Below the pieces are notes generated by a model that worked only from the letters and a program-made list of their open reading frames with translations, did no database searches and was not told the DNA's origin. From Elephas maximus indicus (taxonomy: Eukaryota; Chordata; Mammalia; Proboscidea; Elephantidae), in NCBI RefSeq assembly GCF_024166365.1, contig NC_064827.1, forward strand, positions 46,342,635 through 46,406,634: a stretch of 64,000 bases of DNA, written 5' to 3'. Below, piece after piece: positions 46,701 to 55,385 of this stretch. The stretch's first letter is position 1. Every line of letters starts with the position of its first letter. Both the position numbers and the translations under genes were made by a program.

Positions 46701-47891
46701 TAAACCGTTATACCACGAACTACCAACAGCTCAATATATGCTTTGTGGTGAACACAACTTCAGCTCTCTGTTCCTGTAAGGAGGTGTGTTAAATTAATAT
46801 TTCTTGGCCTTATCTCTAGTCACCCTTGAGAAGTGACTAATCCTGGTAAAAGTTGGACCTCTCCTGACCCTCCATAGGGCAGTATTAATGTGCTGAAGGT
46901 CACTGGTCCTGAACAGTTTCTCCTCTCTTTGGCTCTCTCTGGGCATGTCTACTGAGATCACCTCACATATTCTCTGCTACCTCAGAACCTGGCTTTCCCA
47001 CCTAGCTGCTCCACCTGTGGCTGTTGGTCCAGTTTGGAAAAGGAGTACCAAGCAATTCTGGCCTTAAGTCCAAGCCTCACTTCTTAATCCAGCTTTGCCA
47101 GGAATAAAGTAGATATTTTGATCTCTACTGACTTCTTTGTCTATTTTTCAATTGGTTCAGAACTCAGAGGAGTGTACGTGTTTAAGAATACCTGTTAAAC
47201 TTTCAGTGCCAACAAACAAGGGATTACAAACCCACCAAGAGAAGGCCCAGGCCCTGGAGTCAGGCCAGGGACTTCTCAAGACCATGTATCTGATGTGGAC
47301 ACCCACCTTATACATGATGGGGGAGAACCACGCCGGCATGAAGACGAGATTGCACAGGCGTGTGGTTGAGCAGTGCTGATCAATGCTGGCTAGGAGGGCC
47401 ACTTCACCCAGCTTCCCGCGGCCTACAATCTCCACAGGCACCTTCAGGATGATTTCCCCTTGCTCTTCGTACACACCTGGGAACAGCACAATCCGGTCAT
47501 ATAGGCTGGCCATGGCCAAGGCACTGCCCAGGCTGTCAAACTCACGGCCTGACCCAACAGTCAGTGTACGCCGTTCCCTTCTCCGGCGAAACAGAGAAAA
47601 GCAGACAGAGGACTCCAAGTCCAGGGCGTTCTTGGTCCATGTCCTGGAGGCAAGGTAGTGCTGCTTGAAGGCCTCCCTCCAAGACTCAGGCTCCACATCA
47701 GGCTGGTTGGGCCAGTTGGGGTGGCGACACTCAGTGCAGCCCAGACACAGCTGCCGCCACCGGGTGCTGTCGAGACTGAGGATCAGCTCGTACCAGGCCC
47801 TGCATACCAGGCTACAGCGGCCCAAGTCGGGAAGGTGCAGGTAGGCTAAGATCACACGCCACAGCTCCAGGGGGAGGCCACCAGCGTCCAT
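25549..47891 (-). CDS. FBXO10: F-box protein 10, substrate receptor of SCF ubiquitin ligase, 10 coding exons
   Basis: The spliced frame is 2868 nt, 955 aa, with every junction in frame. FBXO10 joins SKP1-CUL1-RBX1 through its F-box (about residues 4-48, LPLELWRVILAYLHLPDLGR onward) and presents substrates, BCL2 being the best known, for ubiquitination. Residues of about 200-285 and 390-880 form parabolic beta-helix coils with a repeating N-x-I/V asparagine ladder. An acidic, Ser/Pro-rich and probably disordered insert occupies about 290-380 (with TPDSSDGGLSPSGEDEDVDQ). The chain ends FCTIL, a CaaX box. The start at 47891 has an excellent context, ACCATGG, and matches the orthologue, whose usual length is about 956 aa. 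The 5' non-coding exon is outside the window. Confidence 0.97.
25895..25990 (+). repeat. MIR fragment
   Basis: Forward MIR core: GTTCCAGCTCTGCCTTCAAT, TGTAACCTGGACAAGTTCCT, CTGTCTTTAACTAAG. Confidence 0.6.
26035..26465 (+). mobile_element. L1 3' end, 5'-truncated
   Basis: Forward old L1 3'UTR sequence: AATGGAACAGTGCTCACCAG, ACACACTGTATGATTTATAT, GGTTTCAGGGGCTGGGGTG, ending in ATATTTAAACTAAAACAG. Lies in FBXO10 intron 9. Confidence 0.75.
26739..26832 (-). mobile_element. RTE (BovB-like) 3' end fragment
   Basis: On the - strand it ends ...TGTCGTGCACAGGGTCGCGA, then TGAGTCGGAAACC and GGCACCTAACC, which is the RTE 3' tail; the part before it corresponds to the GTCCTGCG...ATCCTC side. It is the only clean RTE 3' end in the window. 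Confidence 0.7.
27385..27560 (-). repeat. MIR element
   Basis: Reverse MIR: CTAGCATGATACTCTACTAG, GGCTCAGGGATGTTAAGTAA, CTTGCCGAAGGTCACACAAT. Confidence 0.65.
27740..27921 (-). CDS. FBXO10: FBXO10 coding exon 9
   Basis: 182 nt, residues 838-897 (VIKNRIHSFRAYGIAVRGRA to NNKFLVFKK) plus two bases. Acceptor CTCCCAG; donor GTAAGT. Reading on through the donor would give a premature TAA directly, but the donor is strong and exon 10 completes the known C-terminus. Confidence 0.97.
27922..29047 (-). other. FBXO10: FBXO10 intron 8
   Basis: Contains two copies of an unassigned ancient repeat module at about 28060-28200 and 28430-28620 (TTCCTGGAGGAGGTGACAGC, GTGTGCAAAGGCCTTGCAGA). Also a short CA-rich tract near 29020. 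Otherwise unremarkable. Confidence 0.6.
29048..29361 (-). CDS. FBXO10: FBXO10 coding exon 8
   Basis: 314 nt, residues 733-837 (ASGLYVQSGEALHIITNVIH to GSGLQLLPRSDTK). Four regular coils with N-x-I at each turn. Acceptor TGTACAG; phase 0 donor GTGTGT. Confidence 0.97.
29362..31219 (-). other. FBXO10: FBXO10 intron 7
   Basis: Mostly unique-looking sequence. A MER5-like remnant lies around 30440-30560, and another copy of the ancient repeat module at about 30930-31110. Nothing coding was supported. Confidence 0.6.
31220..31489 (-). CDS. FBXO10: FBXO10 coding exon 7
   Basis: 270 nt, residues 643-732 (ANKGCGVWMMSSSLPHVTSN and on to ALVESNSINHNG) plus one base. It carries an acidic loop around HGAQENFSEDGDAILWETEL between coils. 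Donor GTGAGC. Confidence 0.97.
31580..31710 (+). repeat. MIR fragment
   Basis: Forward MIR core: TACGTGGCCTTGGACAAGTC, ACTTCATGACTCTGGCTGTA. Confidence 0.6.
31856..32046 (+). repeat. MIR element
   Basis: Forward MIR, well preserved: CACTGCCTAGCTGTGTGACC, TTTAAAATTGGGCTAATAAC, CAATAAATGTTCGCTACTGT. An AfroSINE is directly downstream. Confidence 0.85.
32049..32188 (+). repeat. AfroSINE, partially deleted
   Basis: Forward copy at the end of a MIR: GGAGCCCTAGTGGCGCCAGT, CCAGCCACTCCTTGGAAACC, GGCAGTTCTACTCTGCCC, GGGTCACCATGAGTCGGAAT. Some bases of the tRNA-like part and of the tail are missing. Confidence 0.92.
32651..32803 (-). CDS. FBXO10: FBXO10 coding exon 6
   Basis: 153 nt, residues 592-642 (ENVIRENQWGGVDIRRGGTP, VLRSNLICFGYSDGVVVGDE, GRGLIEGNTIY) plus one base. 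Acceptor TCCATAG; donor GTAAGG. About two coils. Confidence 0.97.
32804..34409 (-). other. FBXO10: FBXO10 intron 5 (between coding exons 5 and 6)
   Basis: Contains an L2 element at 33290-33720, then a copy of the ancient repeat module at 33960-34090. No coding feature. Confidence 0.65.
33290..33720 (+). mobile_element. L2 (CR1-type LINE) 3' end
   Basis: Forward L2 3'UTR signature: GCTTAAATGCCATGTTCAGA, AAGGCCTGCCCTGACCACAC, GACGGTGTCTGTTTTGTTGA, GTGCTCAATAAAAGTTTGAT. Confidence 0.85.
34410..34480 (-). CDS. FBXO10: FBXO10 coding exon 5
   Basis: 71 nt, residues 568-591: SGNHIFKGRAAGVAVNENGK then GLIT plus one base. Acceptor TTCTAG; donor GTATGG. It encodes exactly one beta-helix coil. Confidence 0.95.
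36150..36332 (+). repeat. AfroSINE-related copy, longer subfamily
   Basis: Diverged forward copy whose middle reads GAAGACAGGCTTGGTGATCT then GCTTCCAAAAGG, absent from the short form. The body AAAACCCTATGGAGCAGTTC and tail CTTGACGGCAACTATCAACA identify it. Confidence 0.75.
36430..37420 (+). mobile_element. L2 3' region, split by an LTR
   Basis: Left part: TTTAATGATTCCCCAGAAAC then AAAGTCCAAACTTC. Right part, after the LTR: CTTGGCATTTGAGGTCCTTC to ACTATAAACTCCACGAAACA and TATCCCTGTCCCTTTAGGTA. The continuity across the LTR at 36516-36967 shows nesting. Confidence 0.75.
36516..36967 (-). mobile_element. Old solo LTR inserted in L2
   Basis: On the + strand it starts TGTATTAGTTTTCCATTATT and ends TCTGCCCACCACA, with ACAAATTACCATAAGTTCAA and AAAACAACACAAATTATCTT, a widespread mammalian LTR pattern. 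The family name is not assigned, and no clean target duplication was seen. Confidence 0.7.
37695..38540 (+). mobile_element. L2 remnants around a retroposed insert
   Basis: L2-like pieces at about 37695-37870 (TCCACAATTCCCCGTTATTC, CATAAAGCCCTCCTCATCTG) and 38310-38540 (ACGCTGTTTCCTTTACTAGG, CCATATTTCAAAGTCCAACT), separated by the insert at 37886-38186. Confidence 0.65.
37871..38201 (+). mobile_element. Retroposed insertion with perfect target duplication
   Basis: A 301-bp insert (37886-38186) is flanked by a 15-bp direct repeat AAAAGGTCATGCTGC (37871-37885 and 38187-38201). It ends in GCACAATAAAAATT, a T-run and nine A residues that merge with the duplication. The target CAT|AAAAGG fits L1 endonuclease cleavage. 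It is either a 5'-truncated lineage-specific L1 3' end or a processed RNA copy; I lean to L1. Confidence 0.85.
38709..39860 (-). mobile_element. Afrotherian-type L1 3'UTR, copy 1
   Basis: The + strand reads GTTGTTGTTGTTGAGAATAT, ACACAGCAAAACATACACCA, then TTCAACAGTTTTTACATGTA, GTTGTTCCTCCCCCATTAAC and onward. A second copy at 58370-59560 follows the same order. This is the reversed L1 3'UTR in this lineage. Confidence 0.8.
40186..40322 (-). CDS. FBXO10: FBXO10 coding exon 4
   Basis: Residues 523-567 (CNQIHHGLRSGIVILGNGKG, IIRNNQIFSNKEAGIYILYH, GNPVV) plus two bases. Acceptor TTGCAG; donor GTATGC. Two coils. Confidence 0.97.
40695..40907 (-). repeat. AfroSINE, long form
   Basis: Reverse copy with the extra block GTAATCTTCATGACAGCAGA, CGGTCACATCTTTCTCC between body and head. 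Ends CACCAGGGCTCC. A short-form copy follows within 15 bp in the same orientation. Confidence 0.93.
40920..41084 (-). repeat. AfroSINE, short form
   Basis: Reverse copy with a run of 14 A bases at its tail side, then CCCATTGCTGTCGGGTCAAT, GGACAGAGTAGAACTACCCC, CACCTGGGCTCC. Confidence 0.93.
41240..41375 (-). repeat. MIR element
   Basis: Reverse MIR: TTGTACAAATAGGGAAACAG, GAGTCACATAGTAAGTTGGT, CTCCCAGGCCAGTTGTTTTT. Confidence 0.65.
41654..41803 (-). CDS. FBXO10: FBXO10 coding exon 3
   Basis: 150 nt, residues 473-522 (IVMLRNDVYRCRASGIFLRL, EGGGLIAGNNIYHNAEAGVD, IRKKSNPLVL), phase 0 at both ends. Acceptor TGCTTAG; donor GTACTC is weak. It encodes two beta-helix coils. Confidence 0.96.
41990..42580 (+). 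mobile_element. Old L1 3' untranslated region
   Basis: Forward L1M 3'UTR: CACATGATCAAAGTTAGCAT, AACATTAGACAAACCCAAAC, TACAAATAACTGGCCCATAC, TGGATCCTGGACACACAGAG. Related to 4012-4620. Confidence 0.7.
42660..43395 (+). mobile_element. L1 3' end
   Basis: Forward: GGTAAGGATGTGAAGAAATT, AGAGTTACCATATGGTGCAA, ATTGGAATATTATTCAGCCA, then AATTATATACTGTAAAAGGG and a TAATAAATAATAATAAAT tail. Confidence 0.8.
43585..43786 (-). repeat. AfroSINE, long form
   Basis: Reverse copy: AAAAACCCACAGCCACTGAG, the long-form block GTGATCTTCATGGAAACAGA, CTGCCACATCTTTCTCCC, and head GAGTCGCCAGGGTTCCT. Confidence 0.92.
43820..43980 (-). repeat. MIR element
   Basis: Reverse MIR: AAGATGAGGAAACTGGGATC, GGAAGTGACTTGTTCAAGGT, GGGCTGAGATCCAGAACACC. 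Confidence 0.7.
44657..45487 (-). CDS. FBXO10: FBXO10 coding exon 2
   Basis: 831 nt, residues 196-472, phase 0 at both ends; acceptor CCCCAG, donor GTGCTG. It carries beta-helix strands (QFDNCNFENGHIQVHGPG), then the disordered acidic insert, then CLIRKCLFRDGKGGVFVCSY leading to RCIHNSK. Confidence 0.97.
46190..46345 (+). repeat. MIR element
   Basis: Forward but diverged: ACTACCCACTTGAGAAAGTT, CGCAAAATGAGGATACTGCA, GAGGATCAAGTGAGG. Confidence 0.6.
46355..46575 (+). repeat. MIR element
   Basis: Forward and well preserved: TGGATCCTAGCTCTGTCCCT, GAGCCTCAGTTCCCTCATCT, GTGCCTGGCACACAGTAAGT. Confidence 0.85.
47307..47891 (-). CDS. FBXO10: FBXO10 coding exon 1 (F-box)
   Basis: Six bases of 5'UTR (GCGACC) precede the ATG after acceptor CTCCCAG (exon begins 47897). 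Encodes residues 1-195: the F-box and a linker with FRRRRERR, then a pectate-lyase-like first coil (YDRIVLFPGVYEEQGEI). Ends phase 0 at donor GTGGGT. Confidence 0.97.
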
Positions 47892-48579
47892 GGTCGCCTG
47901 GGAGACAGACACAAAACGAGAGGTTTTTGTTTACTCTGCATACCTTTCCCCTTAAAATACCCTCTGCCATCTCCTGACCTTCAGGGTGAACAAGTGAACA
48001 AGGCCCAGCCACTCAGAATCCTTCTTTGGGATTTTTCTACCTGGAGTTAACAGGAAGACTCTCTTGTCTCTTTGGTCAGATACTATAAGAGTATAACCAA
48101 GAGTCGTTAGAAGCCAGGCTCCCCACCTAGTGCAGAAATCCTTGTGGTATCAGAGCGAAGCAGAAATAGGCAGAGATGAAGATAAAAAGAGAAAGAAAAA
48201 AATGAGCAACAGGTATGTGTCCTGGTGGTACTAATTCCAGATGCCTGAAGATGCCCTGGAATCTGCAGCTCTTCCTTCAACTCTGTGAGCTAAATGACCT
48301 TTCAATAAATTCTCTTTTTGCTTAAGCTGGCTTTATCTGGGTTTTATAACTTAAGCTAGTCTCTAGACACTTAAGCATTATAGAGAAAATGCTGGGCTTC
48401 TGACATTTGCAACTCTCCCAGGTTCCTGTGACAGTGATATCTCCTGTTCTCCACTTCTTTAGTTACACTTTCTCAGGCTTTTTAAGAGAAAAAATGTTCT
48501 TCTACTCATTCTCCACCCATTCTCTAGCTGAGTGATCATATTCATGCCCTTGGCTTCAACTACATATGTAAATGCGTGA

Positions 48580-49075
48580 AGTCTTAGTCATCTAATGCTG
48601 CTATAACAGAAACACCACAAGTGGATGGCTTTAACAAACAGAAATTTATTCTCTCACAGTCTAGGAGGCTAGAAGTCTGAATTGAGGGCACCAGCTCTAG
48701 AAGGCATTCTCTCTGTCGGCTCTGGGGGAAGGTCATTAATCTTGCCCTGGTCTAGGAGCTTCTCAGCACAGGGGCCTCGGGTCCAAAGGACATGCACTGC
48801 TCCTGGCACTTCTTTCTTGGTGGTTTGAGGTCTCCCTCCTCTCTGCTAGATTCTTTTATATCTCAAAAGAGATGACTCAAGATACTACTTAATCTTGTAG
48901 GCTGAGTCCTGCCTCATTAACACAATTGCCTCATTAACATCATAGAGGTTAAGATTTATAACACACAGGATAGTCACATGAGATCACAAAATGGTGCACA
49001 ACCATGCAATGCTGAGAATCATGGCCTAGCCAAGTTGACACACATTTTTGGGGGGACACACGTCAATCCATAGCA
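48580..49075 (-). mobile_element. Solo LTR, ERVL/MaLR-like (copy B)
   Basis: Same family and orientation as 2564-3069: CTTAGTCATCTAATGCTGCT at the left and TGGCCTAGCCAAGTTGACAC near the right. Flanks CGTGA and CATGA are probable 5-bp target duplications differing by one base. Confidence 0.75.
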
Positions 49076-49889
49076 CATGAGTACAAAACCTGAACAGCCA
49101 ATTGCCTGTTGGGCATTTCTATTTGGACATTCCGCAGATACCAAAATCTCTATATCATGTCCAAAACGGAACACTGACAGAAGGCTATGACAGAACAGCT
49201 GGAGCTGGATTCTCCCTCTCACCATAAACAACTATAAAGCTGGACAATACATGAGGCAACTGTTTTCAGGCATTGAACAGTAAGCTGCATAGAACTGTAA
49301 TCTTTGAGAGAAAGGAAGCTCAGGATGTGAGCCCCAGTGCTGCCAGCTTTCATCCTGGGGGCACTTTACTACTGTGTGAGAGGTAGAGGCAGGCAGAGCA
49401 GTAGGCTCACTGGGCAGGCAGGTCTCAGTTCTTGCTGCTGAAAAGGCTGGAATCTGTGAGGCAGGATGCCACCACAGAGAGACATACACACAGTGGGGGT
49501 AGGGATAAGTGGGCAGATTTTTGGCTGAGGGATGGGCTGCATATGCGCAGGGCAAGAATTCATCAGACCTGGCAGGGATGGCTGCTACAAAATTGAGAAC
49601 CAAATGATGATACTAGAGATCACACAGAGCTGGGAGTCGTTGGTGTTCCAGTCCAGGTAATATGGAGCGTTCACGCTGAGACTCAGAAAGGAGGAATAAG
49701 TTCAAATTCGAAAAATAAAAATAAGCCTGACAGGATCAAAAGGTTCTGCAGTAATTTAACTGCTTGCCAGAATAAAACTCCACACTCTTTAAGAGAGACA
49801 ACAAATTCTAGACTCCCTCAACATACCAGTCACAATGTTCAGTACTGAATCAAACACTATCAGACATACAAAGAAGCAGGAAAATCAGA

Positions 49890-50900
49890 CACCCCCTCCC
49901 CAAAATAAAATCAGCCAAGGGGGTATGGGGGAAATGAGAGTTATTGCTGAGTAGAGTTTCTGTCTGGGGTAATGAAAAAAAATTGGAGCTAGCAGTGGTG
50001 AATGTAATCAATGCCCCTGAATTGTACACTTCGAAAAACTTAAAATGGCAAATTCTATGTCTTTAAAAAAGACATCATTGAAAAAACGAAAAGACATGAA
50101 ATAGAATGGGAGAAAATATTTGCAATACATGTGTCAGACAAATGGTTTGTATTCAGAATATATTAAGAAATGTTACAAGTCAAAGATTTTTAAAAAATCC
50201 AATAAAAATTGGCAAAAGTTTTGAACAGAAGCTTCATAAAAGAAAAATGAATAGCTTACTGCTCATCATTAGTATTCATTATTATTTAATTTGTATTAAA
50301 ACCATAATGAGATGCCACTTCATACCCAGTAAAATGGCTAAAATTAAAAACACTAACAGCATCAGATATCTGTGAAGACGTGAAGCAACCCTGATACACT
50401 GCTGGTGGGAGTATAAAATACTAGAACCACTTCAGAAGACTGACAGTTTCTTCTGCAGGTAAACATACACCTACCCTGCGACCCAGGAACTCCACTCCTA
50501 GATATTTACACAAGGAAAACCAAAACATGAGTCTACAAAAAGACATACAAGAAAGTTTATATATCAGCTTTATTCATAATAGCAAAAACACACACATACA
50601 CATACGTGCATGCACGCATGCACACAACCAACAACAAAGAAATAAAAAAGACAACAAAACTGGAAACAACCCAAAAGTCCATTAACAGAGGAATGGGTAA
50701 ACAAATTGTGATACAGTCCTACGATGAAATACTACTTAGCAATAAAAAGGAATGAGTCAAAAAGGAAAAAAAAATGAACCACTGATACACACAATAACAT
50801 GGAAAACTAAAAAATGATATGCTGAGTGAAAGAAGCCTGACACAGAGACTACATATTGCATGATTCTATTTAGGTGAAGTTAAAAAACAGACAAAACTGT
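49890..50900 (+). mobile_element. L1 3' region, rearranged
   Basis: Starts with an L1 3'UTR end (GAATTGTACACTTCGAAAAA), then an L1 ORF2 end (GGAGAAAATATTTGCAATAC, AATGAGATGCCACTTCATAC), then more of a 3'UTR (CTGCGACCCAGGAACTCCAC). Either two L1 copies or one rearranged copy. Confidence 0.7.
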
Positions 50901-50927
50901 CACATTTGTGCTGTATTCTAGCCATCA

Positions 50928-50962
50928 TGTGTGTTGGAATCAACTTGATGGCAACGGGTATC
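50928..50962 (+). repeat. AfroSINE fragment (tail)
   Basis: Only GTGTTGGAATCAACTTGATG then GCAACGGGTAT remains, matching the SINE tail. Confidence 0.6.
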
Positions 50963-51110
50963 TATTTTTACAAGATTGGAGTTTGACTGTAAATCTAGGT
51001 TTGTATCTTGCTTTTGTCACCCTCAGTTACAATTGTAAACATTACCCTTTATTATTAAATATTTTAAAAATGAAAAAAGGCAAAACTAATGTATAGTGAC
51101 AAAAATGAGA

Positions 51111-51265
51111 AAAAAAAAAACCCCAAACCCACTGCCGTCCAATCTATTCCTACTCATAGCCACTTTATAGGACAGAGTAGAACTGCCCCATAGTTTCCAA
51201 GGAGCACCTGGAGGTTTCGAACTGCCGATCATAGCACTTAACCACTACGCCACCAGGGTTTCCTA
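51111..51265 (-). repeat. AfroSINE (short form)
   Basis: Reverse copy: A-run, CCCAAACCCACTGCCGTCC, GGACAGAGTAGAACTGCCCC, GCCACCAGGGTTTCCT. Confidence 0.92.
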
Positions 51266-51289
51266 AAAATCAGAACAGTGCTTGCTAAT

Positions 51290-51460
51290 GAGGGTGGGGA
51301 TTGACTTGAAGGGGTTACAAGAAACTTCTGGGGTGAAGAAAATAGTTTGTATCTTGATTGGTATGTTAGTTACATGGATATATACATCTGTCAAAAATCA
51401 CTGAACTGTAAGTTTCAAAACGTATGTACATTTTATCTCAATTTTAAAAATAGTATATAT
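51290..51460 (+). mobile_element. L1 3' end
   Basis: Forward: GAAACTTCTGGGGTGAAGAA, TATACATCTGTCAAAAATCA, CATTTTATCTCAATTTT. Confidence 0.65.
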
Positions 51461-51469
51461 TATCAAATT

Positions 51470-52040
51470 GTCCATATTATCATCTCCCTCCACCTCTGCC
51501 CTACCACCTGTATTCCATGCCTGATAAATGGCACCATCTCTTCTACTTAAGTGCCCAATCAGTAACTAGGGAAACATCGTGATTTCTTTTTCTCCTTTCC
51601 TTTGTCCCTGTATATCCAGAGTTTCTAAGATCCTGGGTTTCTGCCTCCTTGAGCACTCTCACATTAGTCCCTTCCTCTCTACCATCTCTATCATTGCATT
51701 AGTTCTGGACTCACCATCTTTAGTTTGGATTACCGCAAGAGGTTCTTAACTGGTCCCCCTGGAACCAGTCCTGCCTTCATCCAATCTATCTGGCACACAG
51801 CTGCCACAGGGATCTAAAATATAAATCTGATCATGTCATTTGAGGGCTTAAATTCCTCAGTGCCTCCCCGTGGCTTTCAGGATAAAGCTTAATATACAAG
51901 ATAGCTTGTCTATTTCTCTAGCCTCATCTTGGGCATTTGCTGCACTCCACCCATACTCTCTCCATAATACTGCTTCCAGAGGGCCTATCCTTATCCTCTC
52001 TCAGAAATTAAGTGTCTCCTCTGAGCTCCCATAGTACTCT
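51470..52040 (+). mobile_element. L2 3' region
   Basis: Forward L2: TCTGATCATGTCATTTGAGG, CTCAGTGCCTCCCCGTGGCT, TTCAGGATAAAGCTTAATAT. Confidence 0.75.
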
Positions 52041-52059
52041 GACAACGGTTCTATCACAG

Positions 52060-53140
52060 GATTTTTAAAACATAAAGAAAAACACAGAGTACACAAAGCA
52101 AATGTATAGTTTACAGAATTATTTATCAACCAAACAACCTTATCAACCACCACCTAGATCAAAATAGAGAATTTTGCCAGCCACCGCAGATGCCTCTCCA
52201 TGTGCTCCATAACCCAATCCTCCCTCAAAAAGTAAATGTAATTGTGATTTCTGTAACAATCACTTCCTAATTTCTTTATGGCTTTATCACTCAAGTAGGC
52301 ATCCTTAGATACTATAGTTTCTGTTTTGTCCTTAGGTTTTTCAGACTGATATGTCTTTTATTCTCATTTCATCCACTGGTTCTCCCTTCACCCATTTCTT
52401 TTCTTTATATTAGCTGAGGAACCTAAGTACTTGACCTGAGTTTCTCACAGTCTGAATTTTGCTGACAGCATACTGATGGGAGATCAACTCATCCCCATGT
52501 CATCTGTATTTCCTACAAATTGGCAACTGGATTAGACCCAGGTTCAATGCCTTTAGTAAGACTACAGTGGTACTGTTTTTTGTTTTTTAACCAGGAAGCA
52601 CACATCTGCTTGTCTCCTTTTTGATGTTAGTGGCCACTGATGCTCAATGCAGGGATTTGTTAATTTACTGAAAGTAACAAAATGGTGATTTCTAACTGTG
52701 TCATTTGGTTTTCATTTATTAGCTGAAATAACTTTATTACCATGCTTCCCTTCATCTACTACTTGGTTACCTAGTGGCACAGTACACACAGGAAAGGTCA
52801 GCTTGATTCTTTCTTATTTCCTAGTTTTCAAGATAATGAACTGGTTCTGTTATTCTTTGAAGGTGACCAATTACTTATATGTTTGTGTGTGTTTTAACTA
52901 CTTTTATGAACTCATGAATTTAAACATATTTGGTGGGTTTCAATTCTTTGAAATTCCTAGTATTATTTAAGCTCAAATTGAACCATCTTTGGCCTCGAGT
53001 TGGTTCCTCAGTCCTTTTGACACAACCCCAGTAATATTTTATAGCTTCCTTGCTATCTGGTATGTCAAGATGGTCCTGGCTCATGTTCTACAGACCCTGC
53101 CCAGACAGGGTTTATCAGACATTTCTCTAAGAAGCTCCAT
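52060..53140 (-). mobile_element. Old L1 sequence
   Basis: Reversed L1M-type sequence: AAGCAAATGTATAGTTTACA, CCACCACCTAGATCAAAATA, then AGCATACTGATGGGAG and TGGCACAGTACACACAGGAA. Internal details uncertain. Confidence 0.5.
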
Positions 53141-54402
53141 ATTTTTTAATTGAAATTTTTATTGCGAAATTGTAGATCCACATGCAGTTGTAAGAAATAA
53201 TACAGCGAGATTCCTTGTACACTTTGCCCAGTTTCCCCCAATGGAAACATTTTGCAAAACTATAGTATATCACAACCAGCACACTGACATCGATATAATC
53301 CACCAAGCTTATTCGGATTTCCCCAGTTTTACTTGTACTCATTTGTAAGTGTGTGTGGGTACATGTCTGTATTAAGTTCTATACAATTTTATCACCTGCA
53401 TAGGTTTGTGTATCTACTACGACAGTCAAGATGCTCAATAGTCCCAACACCACTCCTTGTGGTGCTGCCGTTGTGTAACCATACCAACTTCCCTCCTGCC
53501 TACCCTCCCCCGTCCCTAACTCCTGCAACTATTAACCAGTCCTCCATTCTAAACTGTTATCATTTCAAAAATTTATATAAATGGAATCATACAGTATGTA
53601 ACCTTTTGGGATTGGCTTTTTTCACTCAGCGTAATTCCCTGGAGATTCGTCTGAGTTATTTCAGGCATCAATAGTTCGTTCCTATTTATTGCTGAGTAGT
53701 AGTTCATGGCTCCCACGTGTCTGTCAGTTTGTCGTACTGTGGGGGCTTGTGTGTTGCTGTGATGCTGGAAGCTATGCCACTGGTATTCAGATACCAGCAG
53801 GGTCACCCACGGAGGTCAGGTTTCAGCTGAGCTTCCAGACTAAGACAGACTAGGAAGAAGGACCCGGCAGTCTACTTCTGAAAAGCATTAGCCAGTGAAA
53901 ACCTTATGAATAGCAGCGGAACACTGTCTGATATAGTTCTGGAAGACGAGTCAATCAAATTGACTACATCTGTGGAAAGAGATGATGGAAAAGCTCAATA
54001 TCATCCGTCAGAACAAGGCCAGGGGCCGACTTGCTCATATGCAAGTTCAAGGTGAAACTGAAGAAAATCAGAGCAAGTCCACAAGAGCCAAAATATGACC
54101 TTGAGTATATCCCACCTGAATTTAGAGACCATCTCAAGAACACATTTGATGCACTGAACACTAGTGACCGAAGACCAGACGAGTTGTGGAATGACATCAA
54201 GGACATCATCCATGAAGAAAGGAAGAGGTCACTGAAAAGACAGGAAAGAAAGAAAAGACCAAGATGGATGTCAGAGAAGACTCTGAAACTTGCTCTTGAG
54301 TGTCAAGTAGCTAAAGCAAAAGGAAGAATTGATGAAGTAAAAGTACTGAACAGAAGATATCAAAGGACCTCTTGAGAAGACAAAGGAAAGTATTATAATG
54401 AC

Positions 54403-54906
54403 ATGTGCAAAGAGCTGGAGGTAGAAAACCAAAAGGGAAGAACACGCTTGGCATTTCTCAAGCTGAAAGAACTGAAGAAAAAATTCAAGCCTCGAGTTGC
54501 AATAGTGAAGGATTCCATGGGGAAAATATTAAATGACACAGGAAGCATCAAAAGAAGATGGAAGGAATACACAGAGTCATTACGCCAAAAAGAATTAGTC
54601 GATATTCAACCATTTCAAGAGGTGGCATATGATCAGGAACTGATAGTACTGAAGGAAGAAGTCCAAGCTGCTCTGAAGGCACTGGTGAAAAACAAGGCTC
54701 CAGGAATTGATGGAATATCAATTGAGATGTTTCAACAAACAGATGCAGCGCTGGAGGTGCTCACTCGTCTATGCCAAGAAATATGGAAGACAGCTTCCTG
54801 GCCAACTGACTGGAAGAGATCCATATTTATGCCTATTCCCAAGACAGGTGATCCAACTGAATGTGCAAATTACAGAACAATATCAATATCACAAAAATTT
54901 TGCTGA
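54403..54906 (+). pseudogene. RTE reverse transcriptase remnant, frame 1
   Basis: A 167-codon open stretch with KNKAPGIDGISIEMFQQ and PIPKTGDPTECANYRTIS, the start of the RT domain. It is one of several frame-shifted pieces. Confidence 0.85.
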
Positions 54907-55301
54907 AGATCATTCAAAAATGGCTGCAGCAGTATATCGACAGGGAACTGCCAGAAATTCAGGGCAGTTTCAGAAGAGGACGTGGAACCAGGGATATCAT
55001 TGCTGATGTTAGATGGATCCTGGCTGAAAGCAGAGAATACCAGAAGGATATTCACCTGTGTTTTATTGACTATGCAAAGGCATTCGACGGTGTGGATCAT
55101 AACAAACTATGGGTAATACTGCGAAGAATGGGAATTCCAGAACACTTACTTGTGCTCATGAGGAACCTTTACATAGATCAAGAGGCAGTTGTTCGGACAG
55201 AACAAGGGGATGCTGATTGGTTTAAAGTTAGGAAAGGTGTGCGTCAGGGTTGTATTCTTTCACCATACCAATTTAATCTGTATGCTGAGCAAATAATCTG
55301 A
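54861..55301 (+). pseudogene. RTE reverse transcriptase remnant, frame 2
   Basis: A 146-codon stretch continuing the RT domain in another frame: FIDYAKAFDGVDHNKLW and GVRQGCILSPYQFNLYAE. A stop precedes the YADD segment. Confidence 0.85.
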
Positions 55302-55385
55302 GAAGCTGGACTATATGAAGAAGAACGGGGCATCAGGATTGGAGGAAGACTCATTAATAACCTGCATTATGCAGATGACACAACC

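Larger units (their letters stand above)
45488..47306 (-). other. FBXO10: FBXO10 intron between coding exons 1 and 2
   Basis: Two MIR elements near 46190-46575 (see separate entries). The rest shows no recognisable feature. Confidence 0.6.

Noticed and set aside
47892-47912. In-frame upstream start giving MSVSQATMDAGG for FBXO10
   Set aside because: These codons lie across and beyond the acceptor CTCCCAG at 47898-47904, in intron 1. The ATG at 47891 has an ideal context and matches the orthologue.
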